A program made the translations under genes and the position numbers. A DNA stretch of 30,285 nt from IMG/VR virus record IMGVR_UViG_3300023179_000363, positions 1-30,285 of that record; one strand, 5' to 3'. The number at the start of each line of letters is the position of its first letter. Within the stretch, counting starts at the first letter, position 1. The notes beneath the pieces are model-generated. The model saw nothing but the letters and a program-made list of their open reading frames with translations. It was not told the DNA's origin and searched no databases. This DNA is from a virus. This document shows, in pieces, positions 1 through 6,149 of this stretch.

Positions 1-51
1 AGGCGGTACATCTCTGTGCCCTGCCATGCGGATGATGTCATCTCGATTCAT
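1..51 (-). CDS. Small phage protein, N-terminal fragment
   Basis: The frame opens at ATG 51-49 and runs off the window after 17 codons, reading MNRDDIIRMAGHRDVPP. Short phage proteins beginning with a similar M-x-R-D-D-I-I-R-M-A stretch are common in phages of Gram-negative bacteria and have no known function. The start overlaps the last 14 bases of the small membrane-protein gene to its right, a typical translational-coupling arrangement. An AAGGAG-like sequence (revcomp of 59-64) lies just upstream. Only the beginning is visible, so no function is assigned. Confidence 0.6.
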   Translation of the reverse strand, partial: MNRDDIIRMAGHRDVPP

Positions 52-154
52 TCAGAAACTCCTTAACCATGAACCAAACCGTTAATGTAGCAACTAAGCA
101 GCCAAGAAACATGATGTAAAGAATCATGCAAATTAGTGCGTCTAATGTAGTCAT
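38..154 (-). CDS. 38-aa single-pass membrane protein
   Basis: This frame starts at ATG 154-152 behind an AAGGAG Shine-Dalgarno (revcomp of about 158-163) and ends at TGA 40-38. The product is mostly one hydrophobic segment (about residues 6-29, with ICMILYIMFLGCLVATLTV as its centre), followed by a short charged tail (KEFLNESR). The good ribosome binding site and the coupled overlap with the next gene argue that it is real. It sits directly downstream of tRNA-Leu. A small inner-membrane protein is as far as the sequence goes; no family is recognised. Confidence 0.6.
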   Translation of the reverse strand: MTTLDALICMILYIMFLGCLVATLTVWFMVKEFLNESR

Positions 155-169
155 ATCTCCTTCTCTCCT

Positions 170-258
170 TGGTGCCAGAGGCCGGAATCGAACCGGCACA
201 ACCTGTTATGGTCGGCAGATTTTAAGTCTGCTGTGTCTACCGATTTCACCACTCTGGC
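170..258 (-). tRNA. tRNA-Leu (anticodon UAA)
   Basis: On the - strand a complete class II tRNA can be folded. It has a 7-bp acceptor stem (GCCAGAG with CTCTGGC), anticodon stem GCAGA/TCTGC with loop CTTAAAA giving anticodon TAA, a long variable arm as expected for leucine tRNA, and T-arm GCCGG TTCGATT CCGGC. The 3' end is encoded as ACCA. It would read UUA and UUG codons. It lies between the MazG-like gene and a small membrane-protein gene, so it is probably co-transcribed with the early - strand genes. Phage tRNAs often supplement codons that are rare in the host. Confidence 0.96.
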
Positions 259-264
259 TTTTGG

Positions 265-567
265 TTACTCTTTAACAAAAGCACCGCCACTTACTACCTT
301 GCCCTTGCGGTCCTTGATTTCGTTGTACGCATGGGCCAAGCACTTAGTCACATCCACATTCCACATCTGACAATAAATAATCAGACATACAATAACATCA
401 CCTACGCCATCTATCCTACCCGCGTAGTCAGCTTTTAACTCTGCACTTGCCAACTCGCCAAGTTCTTCTACTGCTTTTAACAACTGAGCTTGTGGGGTCG
501 AGTACGCAGTGATATCTCGGGCAAATGCCCATTCTCGTACCCGTTGCTCCAATTCTTCAAAATTCAT
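265..567 (-). CDS. MazG-like nucleotide pyrophosphohydrolase
   Basis: The 100-residue product carries the all-alpha NTP pyrophosphatase (MazG-like) signature: KAVEELGELA at about residues 31-40, with the metal-binding E-E-x-x-E pattern, and a downstream G-D-V-I-V acidic helix at about residues 56-60. Family members hydrolyse (d)NTPs to monophosphates and PPi. Phage versions are thought to clean or rebalance the nucleotide pool, or to lower host alarmone signals. Length fits the single-domain phage type. The gene ends 7 bases before the tRNA and begins 11 bases after the zinc-ribbon gene. Substrate cannot be read from the sequence. Confidence 0.85.
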   Translation of the reverse strand: MNFEELEQRVREWAFARDITAYSTPQAQLLKAVEELGELASAELKADYAGRIDGVGDVIVCLIIYCQMWNVDVTKCLAHAYNEIKDRKGKVVSGGAFVKE

Positions 568-577
568 CTAGTTGCCC

Positions 578-910
578 CTATAGATAGTCCGGTAAATAAT
601 CAAAGTCAGGGTCCATCCAAGATTCTTCCAGTTCTCGAATTTCCCTAAGCGCTTCTATTCTACGTCTAGCATTATTAACTTTAAGTGTTGCCGTTGCTTT
701 TTTCGCAACTTTTTTTGTTGTTGGCGTTTTTTGCTTGAGTTCGGGTGTAAGTGCAGGGGGTTCTTTAGGTTTTGCTTTGAGGAGATTTAACTCATCCAAA
801 GTTACTTCAATAGTAGAGAACCTATGCCCACAAGTTATACATTCTCGCCTTCTTCTTGTTCCTCGGCGGTCAACGACTTTTGTCCCAGCGGAACATTTTT
901 CGCATTGCAT
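578..910 (-). CDS. NrdR-type zinc-ribbon protein without ATP-cone
   Basis: The N-terminal 40 residues match the zinc ribbon of the ribonucleotide-reductase repressor NrdR: CEKC at residues 3-6, then RRRREC, then CGHRFSTIEV. The four cysteines would bind one zinc and the arginine patch would contact DNA. NrdR proteins continue into an ATP-cone that senses dATP/ATP. Here that domain is absent and is replaced by a low-complexity Lys/Ala-rich linker and an acidic tail (ELEESWMDPDFDYLPDYL). It is therefore a DNA-binding ribbon without the nucleotide sensor. No ribonucleotide reductase gene lies in the window. The start overlaps the end of the upstream frame by 76 bases, which is long. The CxxC at residues 3-6 requires this start. 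Confidence 0.75.
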   Translation of the reverse strand: MQCEKCSAGTKVVDRRGTRRRRECITCGHRFSTIEVTLDELNLLKAKPKEPPALTPELKQKTPTTKKVAKKATATLKVNNARRRIEALREIRELEESWMDPDFDYLPDYL

Positions 911-1179
911 TTCTTATTTAGTTCTCTTTGTCGCGGCAGTCTGCCAAAAATAAACCCGTCTTCGTCTACGTCAAACACTACTTCTGGGTTTTCGCATTTT
1001 CCTTCATCAATCATCCGTGCTTGATACTCTGGGGTGCAGTCCTCGCATACAGATGATTTTTGATTAACCATAGATATTCTTGCTGCATCTTTCCATAGAT
1101 TAAAGTTTTTAATTTCTTCGATGGGCCAGCATTTGGGCATGGGGCTACCGAAAGTTACTTGTTTTTTATATTTAGTCAT
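835..1179 (-). CDS. Phage protein with CxxC...C putative zinc site
   Basis: ATG 1179-1177 overlaps the stop of the upstream gene by 8 bases (ATGACTAA), so I prefer it over longer in-frame starts, which would run through that neighbour. The 114-aa product contains VCEDCTPEYQARMIDEGKC (about residues 44-62), with three cysteines followed by N-P, a pattern seen in small phage proteins of unknown role and possibly metal-binding. The tail is acidic (EEQEEGENV) and overlaps the following zinc-ribbon gene by 76 bases in another frame. No function is assigned. Confidence 0.55.
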   Translation of the reverse strand: MTKYKKQVTFGSPMPKCWPIEEIKNFNLWKDAARISMVNQKSSVCEDCTPEYQARMIDEGKCENPEVVFDVDEDGFIFGRLPRQRELNKKCNAKNVPLGQKSLTAEEQEEGENV

Positions 1180-1411
1180 AGATAGGACTTGCCCATAGTT
1201 TTGTTGAAACTTGCTCTGCGTGGTATTGGTCATGCCATTCTCGCCACGAGAAGCCTTTGTGTATTGGTTTATCTGGACATACACAGAAGTAATCGTAATC
1301 AATTGCATAAACGGAAGGGTTTTCCAAAGTAAGCGGCTTGTATCTGCTTTTTTGTACTTCCCCTTCCTCCATGCCCAAAGTTGCTGTAATAACAAAAATT
1401 GGATTAGTCAT
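1172..1411 (-). CDS. Hypothetical phage protein, 79 aa
   Basis: The frame starts at ATG 1411-1409 (MTNPIFVITATLG) and stops at 1174-1172, overlapping the next gene's start. A TTG two codons earlier is possible but unlikely. The first residues are hydrophobic, the middle is tyrosine-rich (YAIDYDYFCVC), and the end has a W-R-E-W-H-D-Q-Y-H stretch. No strong Shine-Dalgarno is visible. The coupled overlap is the main support for a real gene. I do not recognise the family. Confidence 0.5.
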   Translation of the reverse strand: MTNPIFVITATLGMEEGEVQKSRYKPLTLENPSVYAIDYDYFCVCPDKPIHKGFSWREWHDQYHAEQVSTKLWASPIYD

Positions 1412-1459
1412 TTGCAAAAATTAAAAACCAAAAACGGCTAGAAGCTACGGGGCATCGTA

Positions 1460-1663
1460 TCACCAGTTCCCTGCCTTCTCCGCTTCATTCGCCGCCCATG
1501 CACGAAGTTGACGCGCTGCCACAATCATTTCATTAGTCATCTCGGGAACAGTGTCCACCTTCTTGTGTAGACATAGGTCGTGTAACTCTTGGCACATCTT
1601 ATCCATCTTCAACAGGATTGGAGCGTAGTCGAACAGTTCGTCATGAGCGAGATTGGTTTGCAT
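1460..1663 (-). CDS. Hypothetical 67-aa helical protein
   Basis: The short product is predicted to be mostly helical (MDKMCQELHDLCLHKK; VAARQLRAWAANEAEK). It overlaps the 3' end of the VRR-NUC gene by 23 bases, the tight packing expected in an early phage operon. There is no recognisable domain. Function unknown. Confidence 0.5.
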   Translation of the reverse strand: MQTNLAHDELFDYAPILLKMDKMCQELHDLCLHKKVDTVPEMTNEMIVAARQLRAWAANEAEKAGNW

Positions 1664-1952
1664 TTACGATTTCCTTTATTAGCGATTCAAGTTCATCTAG
1701 GTTTGTTTCCCGCACAACCAAAGCGCGCCCCAAAGAGTCGATTATGCGCTGAAGTTCCCGCTGTTGTAGTGCTGTCGGATTGTTGTCGCCAGCCTTACAT
1801 TCAATCCCCACGAAACGCCCCCTGACACAGGCAATGACATCAGGGATGCCGCTCCGTCCATACCCACCAGTAGCGGGATAGAAGAAGTAGACATTGTATT
1901 TCTTGAGAATTGCGGAAACTTTAGCCTTGACTCGGCTTTCTGGAGTCGCCAT
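1641..1952 (-). CDS. VRR-NUC domain nuclease
   Basis: The 103-aa protein is a minimal VRR-NUC (PD-(D/E)xK superfamily) nuclease. It shows GIPDVI with D38, then GIECKAG with E51 and K53, then a downstream glutamine pair (Q64-Q65) in ALQQREL. Phage stand-alone VRR-NUC proteins act as structure-specific nucleases, for example on Holliday junctions, and are usually found among replication and recombination genes. It is the first gene after a terminator and has its own candidate promoter (1983-2011) and a palindromic element upstream, so it likely heads a separate leftward transcript down to the tRNA. Domain assignment is firm; substrate is inferred. Confidence 0.88.
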   Translation of the reverse strand: MATPESRVKAKVSAILKKYNVYFFYPATGGYGRSGIPDVIACVRGRFVGIECKAGDNNPTALQQRELQRIIDSLGRALVVRETNLDELESLIKEIVNANQSRS

Positions 1953-1982
1953 TGGGTGTCTCGTTGTTGTCGTTATGGGCCT

Positions 1983-2011
1983 ACACTACGCGGCCAACCG
2001 TCCGATGTCAA
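1983..2011 (-). promoter_or_regulatory. Candidate sigma70 promoter for the VRR-NUC operon
   Basis: On the - strand TTGACA (2011-2006) is followed after 17 bases by TAGTGT (1988-1983). The -35 is perfect; the -10 keeps the three most conserved positions (T, A and the final T). It lies 31 bases upstream of the nuclease start codon and just left of palindromic element A, which would sit about 60 bases upstream of the transcription start. Confidence 0.5.
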
Positions 2012-2020
2012 TACCCCAAA

Positions 2021-2052
2021 GGCACAAATCGACATCAATGTCGAAATGTTCC
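2021..2052. promoter_or_regulatory. 32-bp palindromic element, copy A
   Basis: Core TCGACATCAATGTCGA (2029-2044) is a perfect 7-bp inverted repeat around CA. Outer arms are GGCACA on the left and TGTTCC on the right. It lies between a leftward terminator and a leftward promoter, about 10 bp upstream of the -35 box. This placement would suit an activator or a loop-forming repressor. One of seven copies in the window. Confidence 0.8.
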
Positions 2053-2057
2053 AGACG

Positions 2058-2081
2058 TAAAAAAACCGCCCGAAGGCGGTT
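2058..2081 (-). terminator. Rho-independent terminator (leftward)
   Basis: On the - strand a 7-bp stem AACCGCC/GGCGGTT with a TTCG tetraloop is followed directly by a T-run (the A-run at 2058-2065 on the + strand). It ends the leftward transcript that contains 3418-2233 and separates it from the VRR-NUC operon. Confidence 0.88.
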
Positions 2082-2092
2082 AGAAATGCAAA

Positions 2093-2110
2093 GGCCACCC
2101 GAAGGTGGCC
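2093..2110. other. Second tetraloop hairpin next to the terminator
   Basis: GGCCACC, CGAA, GGTGGCC form a perfect 7-bp hairpin 12 bases to the right of the terminator hairpin. It has no T-run. On the leftward RNA it would come just before the terminator and could stabilise the 3' end against exonucleases. Confidence 0.6.
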
Positions 2111-2121
2111 CGTGTGGGGGT

Positions 2122-2200
2122 TAGCAGATTCCGCGCCCCCGCGCGGTGTTGGAGAGTCGGGCTTGTATCCTAGCCCCCCAGTTCATAGCAACATCTGCTA
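2122..2200 (-). ncRNA. Candidate structured RNA in a 3' untranslated region
   Basis: On the leftward transcript this stretch can fold into a closed multi-branch shape. The outer stem is 8 bp (2122-2129 with 2193-2200, TAGCAGAT/ATCTGCTA). Inside it are a 5-bp hairpin (2159-2163 with 2172-2176) and a 6-bp GC hairpin with a four-base loop (CCGCGC 2131-2136 with GCGCGG 2141-2146). Two further hairpins and the terminator follow, and no open frame of note covers it. It is not a tRNA: the arms and loops do not fit and there is no CCA end. It could be a small RNA or simply a stable 3' end. The fold is by eye. Confidence 0.4.
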
Positions 2201-2232
2201 GGCGTCTATGTCGTGGGGAATGATTACAGTCA

Positions 2233-2421
2233 TCAGTAGAGCGCAGCTTCCGCACCTACCGATTTAATACTATCCACTTGCTTTTCCTTTTTCAAGCGGG
2301 GTTGGACTACCAACCTGAGGCCGCACTTTCCATTTAGATACTGTTCGGCCTCTTTGCGTATATAAAACTTACGCAGAGCGCCGTCATCGTCGTGGACTTC
2401 AAACCGTGGCTGTGTCTTCAC
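2233..2421 (-). CDS. Hypothetical 62-aa protein, GTG start
   Basis: I choose GTG 2421-2419 (VKTQPRFEVHDDD) because GGAG lies 9 bases upstream and the start overlaps the preceding gene by only 23 bases. A longer frame would run deep into that gene. The product is charged, with KFYIRKEAEQYLNGK in the middle, and ends 33 bases before the structured 3' region. It looks like a small soluble protein; the family is not recognised. Confidence 0.55.
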   Translation of the reverse strand: MKTQPRFEVHDDDGALRKFYIRKEAEQYLNGKCGLRLVVQPRLKKEKQVDSIKSVGAEAALY

Positions 2422-3418
2422 TTGTTTCGTTCTCCACAAATTGCTTTCGATAGATAAAAAACAGATAGCTGTCATCGCTGCTTTGTACCTTAACGCCGAT
2501 GTTCGGTATTGCATGGTCGGTCTCCGCTAGTGTAAGCGTAGCAATCTTTTCTTTAACCCAATCCGGCGCATCCTCTAGGTTAGCAAAGTCTGTCATGTTC
2601 GCACACACGTTGTGTTTTGTGATGTTTGAGTATGCAAAGCGAATGACTGGAATCAAGCTAGTGCCGTCAGGTATCTTCTCACCTTCTTTTTGCAGGATAG
2701 TCTCAAACAATCGGATGCCGCCGTTACGCAATCTAATCGCAAACGCGGCGCTACCGTCACCCAACGCATTTGGAATCTCGTTCTTAATTTTACGGCGAGC
2801 TTTGAATACATTTGCAGTAGAGAATAGTTCTTCCGAAATTTGAAAATTCATCGACTTCGGAATGTCAGCAAAGGTTAGCTTTTCAAGGCCGACTACTTTG
2901 TTGTTTTCAAAAGTTAGGACTTCCGAAAACCAAATGGCAAGTTCTTGTTCCCGCATACGAACGCATCTTTGCATTTCTCGTTCTGCTTGGTCTGTCAACG
3001 TATCTATGCGGCGGTAAAGTTTATCAATTGTTTCGTTGAGAATCTTGTCTACGCTCGGCTTGCACATCAGCCTCTTGGCGTGGCGAACCGCTGCGTTCAA
3101 GTCCGTGGTTATTATCTTATTGCGATTGCCACGGCGCTTGTTGACATTGGGTGAGCCAATACCAAAGGCTGGGTCAGACTGGCCTTCGGAATTAGTTTTT
3201 CCGTTGTGGTTGGCGTATTCAATAGTACCGATGAAATCAACCCCATCGAATATATCGAACCCATTGGTCACAATCTCCCCGCCATATTCGATGGTGCTGC
3301 CAGCACTTTCAAATGTGAAGGTAGAGTTTTGCTTCATCAGTTTATTAACCGCAAGGTCAAGCATGGGGTGCATACGGTTAGTGTTACGTGCGAGTTTGAT
3401 ACGGTTGCTAGATGACAT
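2399..3418 (-). CDS. Hypothetical phage protein, 339 aa
   Basis: ATG 3418-3416 (MSSSNRIKL) is placed 8 bases after GGAG, and a GTG two codons earlier is less likely. The N-terminal third contains SAGSTIEYGGEIVTNG and DFIGTIEYANHN, predicted beta strands. The middle is a long charged helix region (KLYRRIDTLTDQAEREMQ), and the C-terminal part mixes strands and helices. I see no catalytic motif. It lies 32 bases after the 295-aa coiled-coil gene and is probably in the same transcript as the VWA/MoxR module, so a role together with those proteins is possible but not shown. Confidence 0.7.
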   Translation of the reverse strand: MSSSNRIKLARNTNRMHPMLDLAVNKLMKQNSTFTFESAGSTIEYGGEIVTNGFDIFDGVDFIGTIEYANHNGKTNSEGQSDPAFGIGSPNVNKRRGNRNKIITTDLNAAVRHAKRLMCKPSVDKILNETIDKLYRRIDTLTDQAEREMQRCVRMREQELAIWFSEVLTFENNKVVGLEKLTFADIPKSMNFQISEELFSTANVFKARRKIKNEIPNALGDGSAAFAIRLRNGGIRLFETILQKEGEKIPDGTSLIPVIRFAYSNITKHNVCANMTDFANLEDAPDWVKEKIATLTLAETDHAIPNIGVKVQSSDDSYLFFIYRKQFVENETSEDTATV

Positions 3419-3450
3419 TTTCACTTCTCCGTTGTTGGTAAATGTTTACT

Positions 3451-4338
3451 TCAGAATTGAAACTTCGAAAGAATCTCGTCCACCTTGGACTTAACTTCGG
3501 TACGCATATCGGCATCATGTCGCATATCCTGCGAGTCCAAGCCAAAGATTGCGTCGGAAAGTTCCCTACGTGCAGCTTCAAGTTTCGGGTCGCCGGTCAG
3601 GTTCATGTGCTTGAGTAGGTCACATAGTTCTTGCGCATTGCTCATAAGCGAATCCCGAAACACCGTCTTCGTTCCAGTATCCGAAACTTGGAGTCGGTCA
3701 CTCAGATGCGTAAGGCACTTATGTAACCGCTGCCAGCACTCCGACATAGCTTCGCTGATGCGAGAGTCAAACGCTTCTTGAAACTGCTTGACAAGTTCTT
3801 CGTTTGCCTTGGTGCCAATGTCTACGCGGAAATCACCCGAGACTGGTACTGGAGAAATAGCAAAGTCGAATGCAAACTTCCTCTTGACTTCCTCCGCGCT
3901 TGGGTACTCGTTGCGGTCAAACATCTCGCCAAGGTTCATCGCAGCAGCAGACACCATCTCGTCGTACCGACTGAGGAAATCATCTACCATGCCCTCATAT
4001 TCGGTGCGGTGCTTGTCTAGCTGCGCCATGTAATCAAAAAACTTGGACGATGGAAGCAATCGCAAGCCTTGGTCATTCCACGGTAGGGTTACTTGTACGT
4101 TCCAGTTACGGATACGCGCCGCACACTTGGTAATCTCATGTAACAACCGAGTGCCAGCCATCAGGTCTTTCTCATACTTACCCGCCCGAGCCTGCGTCTT
4201 TTTCGCAATATCAACTTCCTCGCTAACCTTGCGGTCTGTCTTGCTTGCGCCCCACGCCTTTACGGACAGTTCAATTAACATCGCGCTCGAAGCAATGCTA
4301 ATGTGTTCGCTTTGCGGTTCGAATACCTGTGTGTTCAT
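3451..4338 (-). CDS. Helical protein of the MoxR/VWA module (DUF3150-like?)
   Basis: The 295-aa product is largely helical and charged, with IELSVKAWGASKTDRKVS near residue 23 and several long amphipathic helices (KFFDYMAQLDKHRTEYE; FQEAFDSRISEAMSECWQ). Phage and plasmid MoxR/VWA loci often include a protein of this size and composition annotated DUF3150. The resemblance is by general pattern and not secure. Its start overlaps the ribbon-helix-helix gene by ATGA and has GGAG 7 bases upstream. Palindromic element B sits 14 bases upstream of its start codon, so its expression may be controlled separately from the genes to the right. Confidence 0.65.
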   Translation of the reverse strand: MNTQVFEPQSEHISIASSAMLIELSVKAWGASKTDRKVSEEVDIAKKTQARAGKYEKDLMAGTRLLHEITKCAARIRNWNVQVTLPWNDQGLRLLPSSKFFDYMAQLDKHRTEYEGMVDDFLSRYDEMVSAAAMNLGEMFDRNEYPSAEEVKRKFAFDFAISPVPVSGDFRVDIGTKANEELVKQFQEAFDSRISEAMSECWQRLHKCLTHLSDRLQVSDTGTKTVFRDSLMSNAQELCDLLKHMNLTGDPKLEAARRELSDAIFGLDSQDMRHDADMRTEVKSKVDEILSKFQF

Positions 4339-4550
4339 TTGTCATCTCCTTGGTACACATCGACATTGGTGTCGATTTGTTCTTGCTTCTTAGCCTTTTG
4401 GTATTCAAGGCAAATGTGTAGAACAACCTGCGCGTAAGACGGCGCAAACCCTAGCTGCTTCATCAACTCCCCACGAACCTCGTCCAGAACTGCAACTGCA
4501 TCTGGAGATACGCTCAGACCCACGCGGCCATCATGTCTGCCTTGTCTCAT
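4335..4550 (-). CDS. Small ribbon-helix-helix-like protein
   Basis: Start ATG 4550-4548 (MRQGRHDG) has GGAG 7 bases upstream; longer readings would overlap the VWA gene. In the 71-aa product a short strand (RVGLSVSP) is followed by helix DAVAVLDEVRGELMKQLG, a turn, and helix SYAQVVLHICLEYQKAK. This is the order of a ribbon-helix-helix (CopG/Arc-like) DNA-binding fold. It is a candidate for the protein that binds the dispersed palindromes, since copy B lies inside its own 3' end, encoding I-D-T-N-V-D. The fold call is from pattern only; a plain helical protein is the alternative. Confidence 0.55.
   Translation of the reverse strand: MRQGRHDGRVGLSVSPDAVAVLDEVRGELMKQLGFAPSYAQVVLHICLEYQKAKKQEQIDTNVDVYQGDDK
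4352..4383. promoter_or_regulatory. 32-bp palindromic element, copy B
   Basis: Core TCGACATTGGTGTCGA (4360-4375) with left flank GGTACACA and right flank TTTGTTCT. It overlaps the last codons of the ribbon-helix-helix-like gene and ends 14 bases upstream of the next start codon, just before that gene's GGAG. Confidence 0.8.
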
Positions 4551-4554
4551 TTCA

Positions 4555-5853
4555 TCACTCCTTGTCAACGTAAACGGAAACACCATAAGAGGGAACGAAT
4601 GATTCATTCCCCACCACACACCACAACACCGGCAACCCCAACTGCTCAAATGCGGAGCCGCCGTCCCCACCATAGAAGTAGCCGTCAGTAAGCATCACGA
4701 CTGCTACCACATCCTCAACCACATCCTTGTTTGCGCCATCTGCCATCCACACAGGAACACACACAGGGTCAGTACCCCCACCTCCCGCAGGTTTTGTAGA
4801 TGATGCGATTTCGTGCATATCTTCTTTGCCGTACTGTTCCACCGATGCAACTTGGGTATCCCAATACAGCAGGATGATTCCGTCGGGCTTTACTTCGTCT
4901 GCAATGTAAGTCAACTCACCGAGAAACCTACCCAACAGCGTATCACCAATAGAACCGCTTGTGTCGAGACCAACCAAAACTTTTCCAACTTTATGCGCGA
5001 TGGTAGTCGGTAGGAAAATGTCTACACCAACAAACCGTTTGTGGAACCGCTTGAAGGTTGCATCGTCGTGTCCTTTGCATACGGCCTTAACAAAGTCACG
5101 CAGCACATCTTCCCACTTGACCTTGGGTGCGAGAAGTTTCTTGATGTCACGCGATACATCACCGTTTAGCTTGCCAGCCAACTGCGCGCCCTGCCGCAAT
5201 GCGCCGTCAATCTTTTCTCGCAGCTCGTCCTCTTGCTCCTTGGTCAAGGCCTTGGCTTCATCCCAACCGTGTTCGTCAAACTGCTTTTTAAGCAATTCGT
5301 CAAAACTATTTGGTTTATTTGGACCATTCGGTGATGGGGTGCCCCATCCCCCGTCAGTTCCTTGCCCATCTTCAAGGCCATTGTCCTCATAGATTTTGTT
5401 GAACACTTGCTTGGCGTCCATGTCCCGATACTGCTCGTCATAACAACCGAGTAGCTCGCCGTTCTCATCAGTAGGGAACTCGACTTCGTTCCCATGCGGG
5501 TCCATATCAACGATTTGCAGATTGATAACAAAGTCACAAGCCATGTTCGCCACTTGCGGATGACGCTCGTACAGACTACGCCACACAATCGTGTGCCGAT
5601 ACGCCATGTGCATAAGCTCGTGGATAAGCACAAACAACAACTGCTTGTCATTGAGAATCTGGATAAACTCACGGCCCAGCTTGATGTTGATGCCGTCGGT
5701 GTACGCAGTCGGGTGGTCATCGACTACTTCAATGGTGCCGACCATGAGCAAACCGGAAAACAAAATCCAGCGGCGGCTGCTCAGTACCTTGTAGATGACG
5801 CGCTCGACGCGCTGCTCTTCGGTCAGTACCGAACTAAATTTTACTGAACCCAT
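4555..5853 (-). CDS. VWA-like metallopeptidase protein (DUF2201 type)
   Basis: The 432-aa protein joins two recognisable parts. Near the N-terminus VLIHELMHMAYRH holds a zincin motif HELMH (residues 78-82). The C-terminal half is a von Willebrand factor A fold with MIDAS elements GLDTSGSIGD (D297, S299, S301), GGTDP (T361) and LTDGYF (D390). Between them is a Gly/Asn/Pro-rich linker (about 163-185). This is the architecture of DUF2201-type putative metallopeptidases, which are encoded beside MoxR-type AAA+ ATPases. The ATPase is thought to remodel the VWA partner or its targets. Start ATG 5853 has GGAG 7 bases upstream and overlaps the preceding gene by 13 bases. Biochemical role in phages is unknown. 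Confidence 0.85.
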   Translation of the reverse strand: MGSVKFSSVLTEEQRVERVIYKVLSSRRWILFSGLLMVGTIEVVDDHPTAYTDGINIKLGREFIQILNDKQLLFVLIHELMHMAYRHTIVWRSLYERHPQVANMACDFVINLQIVDMDPHGNEVEFPTDENGELLGCYDEQYRDMDAKQVFNKIYEDNGLEDGQGTDGGWGTPSPNGPNKPNSFDELLKKQFDEHGWDEAKALTKEQEDELREKIDGALRQGAQLAGKLNGDVSRDIKKLLAPKVKWEDVLRDFVKAVCKGHDDATFKRFHKRFVGVDIFLPTTIAHKVGKVLVGLDTSGSIGDTLLGRFLGELTYIADEVKPDGIILLYWDTQVASVEQYGKEDMHEIASSTKPAGGGGTDPVCVPVWMADGANKDVVEDVVAVVMLTDGYFYGGDGGSAFEQLGLPVLWCVVGNESFVPSYGVSVYVDKE

Positions 5854-6131
5854 TTCGTCTCTCCTTGTTCTTGTAAGAGTTCTACTGCTTCGTCGTAGCT
5901 ATCTCTGATGGCGTCATAAGTAGACGCTAGTCCTCTAACAAATAGCTCTCTAGATATTCCTGCTTGTACTGCGTACATACCGGCAAGGGTTGTGCTTGCA
6001 ACTATTGCGACCACGTGTGCAGACACAGGGTTACCCGCGTCATCTAAGACTTCGGCCTCAGACTCAGATAGGTTTTTGATTGCTGTGTTGGCGGCGACAA
6101 CCATCGCCGCTATCATTTCTTTCTCATTCAT
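5841..6131 (-). CDS. Hypothetical 96-aa protein within the MoxR/VWA module
   Basis: ATG 6131 follows a GAGGGG ribosome binding site. The protein is acidic and helical, with an alanine/valine-rich stretch (SAHVVAIVASTTLAGMYAVQ, about residues 37-56) that is only moderately hydrophobic and a polar C-terminus (YDEAVELLQEQGETKWVQ). It sits between the ATPase and VWA genes and overlaps the latter by 13 bases, so it is co-expressed with them. No family is recognised. Confidence 0.6.
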   Translation of the reverse strand: MNEKEMIAAMVVAANTAIKNLSESEAEVLDDAGNPVSAHVVAIVASTTLAGMYAVQAGISRELFVRGLASTYDAIRDSYDEAVELLQEQGETKWVQ

Positions 6132-6149
6132 TTGGATGCCCCTCGGTGA

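Noticed and set aside
2122-2200. tRNA-like cloverleaf
   Set aside because: The three-stem fold has wrong arm and loop sizes, no T-loop sequence and no CCA end.
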